Source: Paenibacillus nanensis
GTDB lineage: Bacteria > Bacillota > Bacilli > Paenibacillales > Paenibacillaceae
Assembly: GCF_003583765.1 (NCBI RefSeq)
Contig: NZ_QXQA01000005.1
Span: 124,001 to 188,000, forward strand
Direction of reading: 5' to 3'
Length of the DNA stretch: 64,000 nucleotides
Below the pieces are notes generated by a model. That model saw nothing but the letters and a program-made list of their open reading frames with translations. It had not been told where the DNA came from and did no database searches. Each line of letters opens with the position of its first letter. Position 1 is the first letter of the stretch. The translations under genes were made by a program, and so were the position numbers. Below are positions 17,132 through 25,889 of this stretch, piece after piece.

Positions 17132-17698
17132 TTAGAACGACTCCAGCAGTTCGCGCAATTCCTTCACGACCAGAGCCTGATAGCCAGGTCCTTCGCCATA
17201 GCGCTTCATAATCTCCTGGCGCGTCTCCGCCAACTTCTCCTGGTAATCCGGCGCCTCCCGGTCCGGATTCGCCTGCTTGAACGCGACCATAGGCTCCTGG
17301 ATATATGCCGGACGAGGCCCCCATTGCCCGAGCACGGCTCCGCCGGTATCCGCGAAGATGACGATCGGGATCGACCGGCCGCCCATCGTCAGAAATTGAT
17401 CCATCGTATCGAGATGCTCTTCCATAATGAGCACTTCCGTCGGAATGCCGCTAACCTCCAGAGCGCCGAATACAGCCGGGATGTTGCGAACGACGTCGCC
17501 GCACCAATCGGCCATCAGGATCAAGCAGCGAATATCGTCGCGGTTATTCAGCGATTCGAAAAAATCGCGGTCCTCCCCCGACGGCCAGCTGAACTTCTCC
17601 ATCCAATCGATGAAGGCCTCTTTGTTTTTCGTCATCCCGTCTACAAATTGCTGCGGACTAATGCCCTTGCCAAGCTTGTCAGCTACGCTTTTGCCCAT
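17132..17698 (-). CDS. Thioredoxin-fold protein lacking the second active-site cysteine
   Basis: 188 aa. The fold is indicated by CLILMADWCGDVVRN (residues 58-72) and the cis-proline segment SIPIVIF (P111), but the usual WCxxC reads W65-C66-G-D-V69, so only one redox cysteine remains. This is a Thioredoxin_9-like protein; monothiol or bacillithiol-dependent chemistry is possible. Followed 3 bp later by a glyoxalase II-like gene and preceded by a DedA gene on the same strand. Confidence 0.82.
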   Translation of the reverse strand: MGKSVADKLGKGISPQQFVDGMTKNKEAFIDWMEKFSWPSGEDRDFFESLNNRDDIRCLILMADWCGDVVRNIPAVFGALEVSGIPTEVLIMEEHLDTMDQFLTMGGRSIPIVIFADTGGAVLGQWGPRPAYIQEPMVAFKQANPDREAPDYQEKLAETRQEIMKRYGEGPGYQALVVKELRELLESF

Positions 17699-17742
17699 AT
17701 GTATCCCTCTTTTCCATCCTTAAAGTCATGGTTCCATTATAC

Positions 17743-18351
17743 TTAAAATTTGCGAGCCCTGCGAATATACAGGACGACGACGACCAAGACAGCCACTGCG
17801 ATCAGCGCATAGGCGATATTCGAATACACGTCCATGAACTCCACAATATTTTCCCAATTGTCGCCTACTGCGGATCCGATGGTCACAAGCACCGTATTCC
17901 AAATGAGCGTGCCAAGCGTTGTAAAAAATAGAAACGGAACAAGCTTCATGCCCGACATGCCGGCCGGCAGGGAGATCAAGCTGCGGATAAGCGGGACCAT
18001 GCGGCACAGAAAGACGGCCCAATAGCCGTATTTGTCAAACCAGGCGTCTGCTCTGCGGATGTCCTCTTTTTTCACGCGGAGCAAGCGACCCCAGCGGTCC
18101 ACGATTTTCTCCAGCCGCTCCACGCCCAGCAGATGTCCGATATAAAACAAAATAATGGCGCCAATAAGCGAGCCAAGCGTAGCAACGACGATTACGCCAA
18201 GCGGAGTCAGGCTTGTATACGTCGTCATGAATCCTCCGAACGTAAGAATGACCTCTGAAGGAATCGGCGGAAACAAGTTTTCGAGCGCGATTAACAGCAA
18301 GATGCCGAAATAACCGAACTGCTCCATAAAATCGGTAATCCAATTTTCCAT
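17743..18351 (-). CDS. DedA-family membrane protein
   Basis: 202 aa from the ATG at 18351, which has GGAGG at 7 bp; the frame is open a further 14 codons upstream. Several hydrophobic segments, the characteristic ENLFPPIPSEVILTFGG re-entrant motif near 27-43 and FLCRMVPLIRSLISLPAG near 130. DedA/VTT proteins are thought to flip undecaprenyl phosphate or phosphatidylethanolamine. First of three collinear genes. Confidence 0.92.
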   Translation of the reverse strand: MENWITDFMEQFGYFGILLLIALENLFPPIPSEVILTFGGFMTTYTSLTPLGVIVVATLGSLIGAIILFYIGHLLGVERLEKIVDRWGRLLRVKKEDIRRADAWFDKYGYWAVFLCRMVPLIRSLISLPAGMSGMKLVPFLFFTTLGTLIWNTVLVTIGSAVGDNWENIVEFMDVYSNIAYALIAVAVLVVVVLYIRRARKF

Positions 18352-18550
18352 TCGTTTTCCTCCATCCAATATTGGCGAACTTTGGTTAACCAAGACGCCT
18401 CATTTATTTTAACATAGGGAGGCTAAGCCATCCACTCCGACCCTGTCCTATCCTATTCCTTTTCCTTGCCAATATGCTTGTTCAGCCAGTACGGGCCGGT
18501 GTCCTTGGCAACGGCTCCCGCATACATTAAGGGGAAAGGAGTCGGTCTGC

Positions 18551-18862
18551 ATGAAACCCAATGAACAGAAGCACGCCGCTGGTTTCCCGTCTGCGCGCAA
18601 AATCCGCCGATCCTGCAGCAACGAGCTTTACCGCACGGCCAAACGGCTAAAGCTTTGGGTGCCTAAGGATAAGATGGAGCAAGCGGAAAAGCTGTATTTT
18701 CAAAAGGTCGTCTTGAACCTGCAATGGATCGTGGAAAATCAGAGCAACAGAAAAGCTCAAGCCGATTGGTGGGTTGAAGCTGTCAGCGCGGAAATCGCGG
18801 AATTGTGGGAGGTCGACCGTGAGCGGCTAAGCGAAGCGTTCCGCGACGCTTATGGCGGGTAA
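18551..18862 (+). CDS. Hypothetical protein
   Basis: 103 aa, basic N-terminus with ARKIRRSCSNELYRTAKRLK then an amphipathic helical region. Ribosome site AAAGGAG at 9 bp. No known motif recognised; soluble. Divergent from dedA and convergent with sspH, with a long stem-loop after it. Confidence 0.65.
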   Translation: MKPNEQKHAAGFPSARKIRRSCSNELYRTAKRLKLWVPKDKMEQAEKLYFQKVVLNLQWIVENQSNRKAQADWWVEAVSAEIAELWEVDRERLSEAFRDAYGG

Positions 18863-18882
18863 TGGCCCCCTCCCATCACAAT

Positions 18883-18932
18883 AAAGCCCGAGCAGGCGCC
18901 GGCAGTAATGATGTTGCCGTCCTCTCGGGCTT
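18883..18932. terminator. Stem-loop between convergent genes
   Basis: AAGCCCGAG (18884-18892) pairs with CTCGGGCTT (18924-18932); the long interior may form an additional CGGCA/TGCCG pair. Serves the 18551 gene and sspH. Confidence 0.6.
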
Positions 18933-18946
18933 ATTCATGCCTTGCT

Positions 18947-19117
18947 TTAGCCTTCCTGAAGCTTCTCTACAGGAACGGTCTGTGTGTTGTTGCCGACCGA
19001 TACAGTCGCGGTTCCGTTCTCGACATCGACATTTTCAATCCAGACGGAGCTTCCTTCCAGCTTCACGTCGTACGTATTTTGGGAGTCCAAAATTTGTTTC
19101 GCTCGTACCGTATCCAT
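18947..19117 (-). CDS. sspH: Small acid-soluble spore protein, H type
   Basis: 56 aa, starting MDTVRAKQILDS and containing SSVWIENVDVENGTATV and VPVEKLQEG, the pattern of the SspH family of minor spore proteins. Its ATG shares a base with the stop of the upstream gene (TAATG), so translation is coupled. Expected to be expressed in the forespore under sigma-G; no promoter was identified. The gene is too short to be obvious without the family pattern. Confidence 0.85.
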   Translation of the reverse strand: MDTVRAKQILDSQNTYDVKLEGSSVWIENVDVENGTATVSVGNNTQTVPVEKLQEG

Positions 19118-19311
19118 TATTCGCCCTCCGGTTTCTCAACCATCGTATCCGTTGTCGTCTCCTCGATGAGACCGTTATGAATCGTGACTTGACCCCCGCC
19201 GAGACCTTCATTCACCATGCGGTCGATATCCATGTCGTAGACATCCCTGCCATCGTAACGAAGCTCTGCCGCATCATGCCTCTCCTGCTCGGGATTGCGC
19301 TGATCGCTCAT
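19117..19311 (-). CDS. Small acidic protein of unknown function, coupled to sspH
   Basis: 64 aa from the ATG at 19311, which has GAGGAGG at 8 bp; an ATG at 19359 lacks such a site. Very acidic and polar (RNPEQERHDAAELRYDGRDV), no membrane segment, no motif I recognise. The overlap with sspH (TAATG) suggests joint expression during sporulation. Confidence 0.7.
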   Translation of the reverse strand: MSDQRNPEQERHDAAELRYDGRDVYDMDIDRMVNEGLGGGQVTIHNGLIEETTTDTMVEKPEGE

Positions 19312-19392
19312 TTCATCCGCCTCCTCTAGATTCATGAAATACATCTTACTTACGGACAAAATATTCCCGTTTATGCCCTATTTCATTCACTC

Positions 19393-20829
19393 CTATAGCA
19401 TCGGGGAGAGGATATGCATTACGGCTTCCTTCGCCTTCTGCTTGCCCGGCCTGCTCGTAAAGGCATGAAGGTCGATCTCTTCGCTGACGGACAGGTCCTC
19501 CATAAAATCGCGCTCCAACCGCCGAATCGGCTTTTCGTCAAAGAGCAGGGCAAGCAGCTCGTAATTGCTGTACAAGCTTCGCATATCGAGATTGGCGGTG
19601 CCGACGGATGCGAATATATCGTCAATAATCATGACCTTGGCATGGATAAAGCCCTTTCTGTAACGATAAACGCGCACGCCTGCCTCCAGCATGTCCCGCA
19701 CATAGGATAACGTCGCATACAGCACCAGCTTGGAATCGGAGACGCCCGGTATGATCAACTTCACGTCAATGCCGCTTCGCGCCGCGATGCGCAAGCTGGC
19801 GGCGATGACCGGATCGGGAATAAAATACGGGGTTGTGGCGTAGATGCGTTTGCGAGCGGCTGCCATTGCGGTCACAAACGCCTCCACAATGTCTCTGTCG
19901 TTGCTGCCGGGTCTGCCCGGGACGATCATGACGCGCTCCTTGTCGTCAATGCTGTGCTCGTGCATGTAGGCTTCCGGGTTCGGAATGCCGCTCCCGCCAA
20001 CCATTTGCCAATCATGAAGAAACATGGCTTGCAAATAATGTACAGCGTCGCCCTCCACGCGCAGATGCGTGTCGCGCCAGAAGCCGAGCTTCGGATCGAG
20101 GCCTATGTATTCGTCGCCGATATTGATTCCGCCGACAAAACCGACTTTCCCGTCGATCAGAGCGATTTTGCGGTGGTTCCGGAAGTTGATCCTTCTTTCG
20201 AGAAAGGCGGCCTTCGGAGGGGCGAAGCAGCGGCACTCCGCTCCCGCCTCGCGCAGCGCGTTCAGGTAAGCCTCATCTAGAGCCAGACTTCCGATCCCGT
20301 CGTAGATCATTCGAACCTCGACGCCGCGGCGCGCTTTTTTCGTCAGAACATCCAGAAACCTCCGGCCGACCCCGTCATTGCGGATCGTATAATAATCCAA
20401 ATGAATATGATGCTTAGCGTCCTTCATCGCCTCCAGCATCGTATGGTACGTCTCCTCCCCGTTCGTCAGCACCCTCGTCCTGTTTCGCCCGGTAACCGGG
20501 AACGGCGCGAGTCTCGCCAGCGCTTGCTGGAGTCTGCTCTCCCTTGCTAGCGCCGATTCCTCCCACTCCGACGTTTCTACAATAAAGGATCTCTCTTCCG
20601 CATACGCCAGCCTTTCTTTTTGGTCGTTAGCCGCCGAGGCTTGGACGAGCTGGGCTCTCCTTCTTCCAATCATGTAATAGGCCGCAAATCCGATAAACGG
20701 CACGACGAACGAAAGGAATAACCACGCCGTCATATTCGCTTGGCGCCTGTGCTCGAATATAAAAATAACAACAAATTGGAGAAAATATGCCGCCAGAAGC
20801 GCGATCAGCCATCCTGTCCATGCCGTCAT
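19393..20829 (-). CDS. cls: Cardiolipin synthase (phospholipase D superfamily)
   Basis: About 478 aa from the ATG at 20829. Two N-terminal transmembrane segments (WLIALLAAYFLQFVVIF; FLSFVVPFIGFAAYYMIG) then two PLD domains, each with an HKD motif: HRKIALIDG and HAKVMIIDD, followed by GTANLDMRS. Transfers a phosphatidyl group between phosphatidylglycerols to give cardiolipin in the membrane. Same strand as ugd upstream and the sspH pair downstream. Confidence 0.93.
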   Translation of the reverse strand: MTAWTGWLIALLAAYFLQFVVIFIFEHRRQANMTAWLFLSFVVPFIGFAAYYMIGRRRAQLVQASAANDQKERLAYAEERSFIVETSEWEESALARESRLQQALARLAPFPVTGRNRTRVLTNGEETYHTMLEAMKDAKHHIHLDYYTIRNDGVGRRFLDVLTKKARRGVEVRMIYDGIGSLALDEAYLNALREAGAECRCFAPPKAAFLERRINFRNHRKIALIDGKVGFVGGINIGDEYIGLDPKLGFWRDTHLRVEGDAVHYLQAMFLHDWQMVGGSGIPNPEAYMHEHSIDDKERVMIVPGRPGSNDRDIVEAFVTAMAAARKRIYATTPYFIPDPVIAASLRIAARSGIDVKLIIPGVSDSKLVLYATLSYVRDMLEAGVRVYRYRKGFIHAKVMIIDDIFASVGTANLDMRSLYSNYELLALLFDEKPIRRLERDFMEDLSVSEEIDLHAFTSRPGKQKAKEAVMHILSPML

Positions 20830-20916
20830 GCCGCCACCTCTTCTTTCGGTTGACACGTAAAAAATGATTTTTAGTATAAGCGCCAGCTGCTTCTTCTATA
20901 CAATAGGTTCGCACAT

Positions 20917-22239
20917 TCATGTTCGTGATCCGCGTATAAATCCTGCCTGCTTAAGCTTTGCCTCCTCCAAAAAATGCCTGGCGTCGAGCAGGAAAGGAGC
21001 CTCCATATTGGCGGAAATTCGCCCCCAATCCAGCTCTTTAAAAACTGGCCATTCCGTCAGCAGCACGATCCCGTCGCTGCGTCTGCAAGCCTCGTACGCA
21101 TCGTCGGCAAAGCGGATACGGGCGGACAGCTCCGGGTAGAGGCTCTTGAAATTGGCCATGCCAGCCGGATCGTATGCGACGACATTCGCCTGTTCCTTCA
21201 GCAGCCTCTCCGCTACCGATGCGGCCGGACAATCGCGGACATCATCCGTATTCGGCTTAAACGTCAGCCCGAGCAGCACGATTGTTTTTCCTTTCAGCAC
21301 CCACATCTCCTCCTTCAGCTTCTCCATGAGCCGAAGAGGCCGGTCCCGGTTAACGCCGATTACCTGCTCCAGCAGCTCCACCTTCACATGATGCTTTCGG
21401 CCAACGGCTGTGAGCGCGCTTAAATCCTTCGGGAAGCAGGAACCGCCGAAGCCGATCCCCGCTTTTAGAAACTGCTCCCCAATCCGTTTATCATAGCCCA
21501 TTCCCGCGGCGACTATCGAAATATCGGCTTGCACTTTATCGCATAGGTCCGAGATCATATTAATAAAAGAGATTTTGGTTGCCAGAAACGAGTTCGACGC
21601 GTATTTGATCATTTCCGCCGTATTGGTATCCGTTACGAGCACCGGACAATCGAAGTTTCGGTAAACCGACCGAAGCATCGCCTCGCCGCGTTCGCCGCTC
21701 GTCCCGATAACGATCCGGTCAGGCTGCATAAAGTCGCGGACAGCGCTTCCCTCCCGAAGAAACTCCGGATTGGAAGCCACCTCGATTTCTCCGGCGCCGT
21801 TCCCGTAAAGATCGGCCATTCGTTTCAGCCGGTACGCCGTGCCGACGGGAACGGTGCTTTTTATAACGACTAGCTTTCCTTTGTCCTCTTCATGCTTTTT
21901 ACGCTCGGTTTCATGCTTCAGAATCGTTTTCATCACCTCTTCCACCTGTGACAAGTCGGCGCTGCCGTCAGGAAGCGGCGGCGTTCCGACGCAGACAAAC
22001 AACAAATCGGCAGAATGAACCGCATCCCCGCTATTATTCGTAAAATGGATCCTATCGGCGCCTGCCGCATCTGCGAGCATCCCTTCCAGCTCGGGCTCGT
22101 AAAACGCAGCATGGCCGCTCCGAAGCTTGTCGAGCTTCGCCCTATCCTTCTCCACGACGCAAAGCCGGTGACCTTGACTTGCTAAGCACACCGCTGTTAC
22201 TAACCCGACATAACCTGCGCCGAAAACCGCTATCTCCAC
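20917..22239 (-). CDS. ugd: UDP-glucose 6-dehydrogenase
   Basis: About 440 aa. N-terminal NAD-binding GAGYVGL, middle dimer domain, catalytic Cys in GFGGSCFPKDL (near 262) and C-terminal UDP-binding domain (GLTFKPNTDDVRDCPA). Converts UDP-glucose to UDP-glucuronate for wall or capsule polymers such as teichuronic acid. Two GTG starts are possible (22248, 22239); the inner one has GAGGTG upstream. The C-terminal residues extend slightly past the usual end. Confidence 0.93.
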   Translation of the reverse strand: MEIAVFGAGYVGLVTAVCLASQGHRLCVVEKDRAKLDKLRSGHAAFYEPELEGMLADAAGADRIHFTNNSGDAVHSADLLFVCVGTPPLPDGSADLSQVEEVMKTILKHETERKKHEEDKGKLVVIKSTVPVGTAYRLKRMADLYGNGAGEIEVASNPEFLREGSAVRDFMQPDRIVIGTSGERGEAMLRSVYRNFDCPVLVTDTNTAEMIKYASNSFLATKISFINMISDLCDKVQADISIVAAGMGYDKRIGEQFLKAGIGFGGSCFPKDLSALTAVGRKHHVKVELLEQVIGVNRDRPLRLMEKLKEEMWVLKGKTIVLLGLTFKPNTDDVRDCPAASVAERLLKEQANVVAYDPAGMANFKSLYPELSARIRFADDAYEACRRSDGIVLLTEWPVFKELDWGRISANMEAPFLLDARHFLEEAKLKQAGFIRGSRT

Positions 22240-22448
22240 GTTGACCACCTCGCGTACGCAATTTCGATCCTTTCTCTAGTGTAGAATGGACGAACCGCAA
22301 AAATCGCAGTTTTACAGCATTTTTATATGAATAATACGTAAGCTCGCAATATTCTGAGGAAGTTTTAAGGTATGTTTTATAGCGTCAGAGAATAAATAGT
22401 CATAGAACGTTCTGCAGGACAATAACGCCGGCCGGAAGGAGTTAACCA

Positions 22449-23486
22449 GTGAAACGAGCGCGGAAGCCAGCATGGTCATTTGTTGTGATGCGCGGCGCAG
22501 ACAAGACAGTCAAGCAGTTCTCCGTATCGAAGCGCTCAGTCGTAGCAGCGCCTGTTGCCGCCGCCATCGCGGTTACAGGAACGATCGCCGGCCTTCAAAT
22601 GAAGGCCGCCTACGAGCTGAAGCATCTGGAGGATGAGCTGTCCTCCCAGTCAGCACAATTCACGCAAACGATTACCGGGATGGATCAAGTCATCGCCGGG
22701 AAGGATGAAGCGATCGTCTCCTTGCAGCAAGAGATACTGGAACTGTCGCGCCAAGCGGATGAGATGAAAGCCAAAATGCAAGAGTTGAATGAGTTAGAGA
22801 ACAAATTGAAGCTGTTTATCGAGAAGTACGGCAGCTCGGTTATCGAACCGACGAGCGATTCTCCCTCCGCCGAAAAGAAAAGCGGAGCCGTTCAAACCTT
22901 ATCGCTCCAGTCAGCCGAAGCGAAAGCGGGACGGCAGCTTACGTCGCCTGTTCCGATGATGCAGATGGCGTCGCTCGCGCAGCATACTTCGCTAGACTTT
23001 CAATCCATTAACGAGATGATCGATTCCATGGAAATATCGATGGAGCAAACGCTGAAGAAAGCCCAAAATAAAAGAATGACGGTTGACGCCTATCCGAATC
23101 TTTGGCCTACGCGATCCAAGAAGATGACATCGGGATTCGGCTACCGGAAGGACCCCTTCACCGGGAGAGCGACCTTTCATGCCGGAATTGACATTGACGG
23201 CGACGTCGGCGACACCGTGTTCAGCGCGGCGGACGGCACCGTCAGCGATACGGGCTTTAATTCCAGGTACGGCAATTATGTCATTATCGATCATCTTGGC
23301 GGTCTCCAAACCGCTTACATGCACCTCAGCCGGATCGAAGCCAAGGTTGGCGACGTTGTAGTGCGGGGTGAAAAAATCGGTCTGCTCGGCTCAACCGGCA
23401 GAAGCACCGGACCTCACCTGCATTTTCAAATTATGCAAAAAAACGAGCCCGTCAATCCTTTAAAGTACCTCGCGCAGCGCAGCTGA
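22449..23486 (+). CDS. Membrane-anchored M23 peptidase with coiled coil
   Basis: 345 aa starting at GTG after GGAAGGAG. One transmembrane segment (about 33-52), a long coiled coil (about 55-125), then an M23/LytM domain from about 215: SGFGYRKDP, HAGIDIDGDVG (H and D zinc ligands) and GPHLHFQI (HxH). All zinc ligands are present, so it should be an active endopeptidase on peptidoglycan crosslinks. Followed 45 bp downstream by a bactofilin gene, a pairing known from cell-shape systems. Confidence 0.92.
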   Translation: MKRARKPAWSFVVMRGADKTVKQFSVSKRSVVAAPVAAAIAVTGTIAGLQMKAAYELKHLEDELSSQSAQFTQTITGMDQVIAGKDEAIVSLQQEILELSRQADEMKAKMQELNELENKLKLFIEKYGSSVIEPTSDSPSAEKKSGAVQTLSLQSAEAKAGRQLTSPVPMMQMASLAQHTSLDFQSINEMIDSMEISMEQTLKKAQNKRMTVDAYPNLWPTRSKKMTSGFGYRKDPFTGRATFHAGIDIDGDVGDTVFSAADGTVSDTGFNSRYGNYVIIDHLGGLQTAYMHLSRIEAKVGDVVVRGEKIGLLGSTGRSTGPHLHFQIMQKNEPVNPLKYLAQRS

Positions 23487-23531
23487 TGGATGACTCGTTA
23501 TCCCTATCACTTGTACTGAAGGAGGAATTCC

Positions 23532-23984
23532 ATGTTCAAGGAAACCAAACGAACGGTCGCGACGGATACGCTGATTGGTCAAGGCACGATTGCAGAGGGG
23601 AAAATGATCAGCGAAGCGAATCTTCGAATCGAAGGCGAATACCGGGGGGACATCGAATGCCGCGGCGATGTCATTATCGGGGAATGCGGGATCGCCCGCT
23701 CGAATATTACTGCGCAGGATGTGACGCTGGCGGGCAAGCTGTTCGGGGATGTTACCACCAAAGGCCGCCTCGTCATTACCGCCTCCGGCGAGCTCTTCGG
23801 CAATGTAACCGCCCAATCGTTAATCGTTCAAGACGGCGCGAAGCTGAACGGCAGCTTTGTCATGGAGCAAGCGGCCGACTCGAAGCAAAAATCGAATTCG
23901 GATATCGAAGCTCAATTATCGAAAAACGATAATAAAAACGAGAATAGAAACGACTCCAAAGCGAAATCCCGGCAAGCAGGGTAA
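23532..23984 (+). CDS. Bactofilin (polymer-forming cytoskeletal protein)
   Basis: 150 aa. Central right-handed beta-helix repeats (about 15-115) with hydrophobic strands alternating with Gly/Asp turns: LRIEGEYRGDIECRGDVIIG, ITAQDVTLAGKLFGDVTT. Disordered, charged Asn/Lys-rich tail of about 25 residues. Bactofilins self-assemble into filaments and position wall enzymes; the upstream M23 gene is the natural partner. Start after AAGGAGG. Confidence 0.92.
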   Translation: MFKETKRTVATDTLIGQGTIAEGKMISEANLRIEGEYRGDIECRGDVIIGECGIARSNITAQDVTLAGKLFGDVTTKGRLVITASGELFGNVTAQSLIVQDGAKLNGSFVMEQAADSKQKSNSDIEAQLSKNDNKNENRNDSKAKSRQAG

Positions 23985-23991
23985 CCTACAT

Positions 23992-24045
23992 AAAAAGCCG
24001 CCCGAATCCTTTTCCTATACGGGGAGCAGGATTCGAGCGGCTTTC
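23992..24045. terminator. Terminator between bactofilin and ABC permease genes
   Basis: AAAGCCGC(C)CGAATCC pairs with GGATTCGAGCGGCTTT; shared by the two convergent units. Confidence 0.75.
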
Positions 24046-24061
24046 TTGCTTGAACTTAACG

Positions 24062-24865
24062 TTAAGAAGCCACGTCTCTTTTATTAAAGATATACCAGGT
24101 TAGCGCGATAAACAGCACATAATAGACGGCCAGCACGGATAAGGAGAAGCCAAGCGTCATGCCGTCTTCCGTCGAGACGTTACTTCCCGCGTACTTCGTT
24201 AAATTCAAATGGACGAACAGCAGATAGTCAACCCACTTATTCGGGATTAACGCAAGCAGCTGCAAGGCGTTGTTAACGACTATCTCAATAAATAACGCAA
24301 GGCCGATCGCAAGAATGTTGCTTCGGAATATCGTCGACAGCATAAATGAAATCGTAACCGTCATGACGGTGTTAAGAAACGTCAAACCGAAATAACGCAT
24401 GATGTATTCGAAGAACGAATGTCCGCCCAGCTCCGTAAACAGCATCGCCGCTTGCTGGGAGTTTCCGCCGCTAAACGCATCGAATAACAGCCAGTTCACG
24501 AGCAGTAGCGCCAGCAGAAAAATAACCGTCATAAAGAAAGCAAACAGCAGGCTGGATATATATTTGGACAGCAATATTTTGGACCGGCTCCACGGCCGGA
24601 TCAGCAGCAGCTTGATGGTTCCCGTCGAGAACTCCTCCGCTACCGAGCTTGATGCGACAACGACGGCAAATATCGTAACAATCCAAAACAATGTGGTCGT
24701 CTCCACCATCGATACTTCCCACATGCTGAAGCTGTTGTCGTTAAACGCCCATATCCCGGATATGATCACAATTAATCCGACGATCAAGCCCAGCATCACA
24801 TACAGGCGCGGACGTCTAAATGTTTTCATATTTTCATTTCTTATCAGGTTAAAGAAATCAGCCAA
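24062..24865 (-). CDS. ABC transporter permease (ABC-2 type)
   Basis: 267 aa with about six hydrophobic segments and the VAEEFSTGTIKLLLIRPWSR motif (near 75) characteristic of ABC-2 permeases, including bacitracin/lantibiotic exporters and Na+ exporters. Overlaps the ATP-binding gene by 8 bp, so the two form an exporter. Substrate unknown. Confidence 0.9.
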   Translation of the reverse strand: MADFFNLIRNENMKTFRRPRLYVMLGLIVGLIVIISGIWAFNDNSFSMWEVSMVETTTLFWIVTIFAVVVASSSVAEEFSTGTIKLLLIRPWSRSKILLSKYISSLLFAFFMTVIFLLALLLVNWLLFDAFSGGNSQQAAMLFTELGGHSFFEYIMRYFGLTFLNTVMTVTISFMLSTIFRSNILAIGLALFIEIVVNNALQLLALIPNKWVDYLLFVHLNLTKYAGSNVSTEDGMTLGFSLSVLAVYYVLFIALTWYIFNKRDVAS

Positions 24866-25784
24866 CGCTTTCGCCCCCTGTCATCTCCAGGAATTGATCC
24901 TCAAGCGATTTCACTTCGGCGCGAATGCCGTATACTTTGATCCCGGCTTGCACCAAAGCCGCGTTGGCGGCCGCTGCCTTCTCCTTGTCCCCGACAATAA
25001 CAAGAAGGCCTTGATGTTCCGTAGACTCAGCCTGTTGACCGGCTGCCGCTAACGCTTCAATTGCAGCTCCAGGGTTATCCACTTCGATCAGAATGCGTCC
25101 AGCCGCTTCCGATGCAGCTCGCGATTGCTGAACATTCCGAATGTCGATCAGCTTGCCGGATTGGATAATGGCAACGCGATCGCACATCAGCTCCATCTCC
25201 GAGAGCAAATGGCTGGATACAAATACGGCTACCCCTTCCTGTCTGGACAAGCCCCGCAAATAATCGCGAAGCTCGCGAATCCCCGCCGGATCGAGACCGT
25301 TCGTGGGCTCGTCCAAAATAAGCAGCTTCGGCTTATGCAGGATCGCTTGCGCGACGCCCAGCCTTTGCCTCATGCCAAGGGAATAGGTTTTCACTTTATC
25401 GTGAATTCGTCCTTCCATTCCGACAAGCGCAACGACTTCCTTCACCCGATGCGCAGATACGCCCGGAATCATCCGCGCGAAATGGATTAAGTTTTCATAC
25501 CCTGTCAAATACTTGTACATCTCCGGATTTTCTACGATGGCTCCAACGTGGCCGATCGCCTTCTCGAAATCGTTGCTGATGCTATGACCATCGATTAGAA
25601 TATCTCCGGAGGTGATCGACATCAATCCGACCATCATCCGAATCGTCGTTGTTTTCCCCGAGCCGTTCGGTCCGAGAAATCCGAACACTTCCCCTCTCGG
25701 CACCTCAAGCGTCAGCTTATCGATAATCGTCCGATTGCCGATTCGCTTCGTGACGTTCTGGATACGAACGATACTATCTTCCAT
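24858..25784 (-). CDS. ABC transporter ATP-binding protein
   Basis: 308 aa from the ATG at 25784 (GGGGAGG at 7 bp). Walker A GPNGSGKTT near 42, signature YSLGMRQRLG, Walker B LLILDEPTNGLD, H-loop SSHLLSEM. C-terminal extension of about 90 residues as in the BcrA/DrrA exporters. Works with the overlapping permease; 8 bp overlap indicates coupling. Confidence 0.93.
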   Translation of the reverse strand: MEDSIVRIQNVTKRIGNRTIIDKLTLEVPRGEVFGFLGPNGSGKTTTIRMMVGLMSITSGDILIDGHSISNDFEKAIGHVGAIVENPEMYKYLTGYENLIHFARMIPGVSAHRVKEVVALVGMEGRIHDKVKTYSLGMRQRLGVAQAILHKPKLLILDEPTNGLDPAGIRELRDYLRGLSRQEGVAVFVSSHLLSEMELMCDRVAIIQSGKLIDIRNVQQSRAASEAAGRILIEVDNPGAAIEALAAAGQQAESTEHQGLLVIVGDKEKAAAANAALVQAGIKVYGIRAEVKSLEDQFLEMTGGESVG

Positions 25785-25889
25785 CCTGCGTCCTCCCCTC
25801 GCATTACCCTCACTTATCATGTAAGCTTAGACAGCATTTCTTCATTATATACGAGTGAGGAAAGGATTGGTAGCGTCACACTTCTCCGG

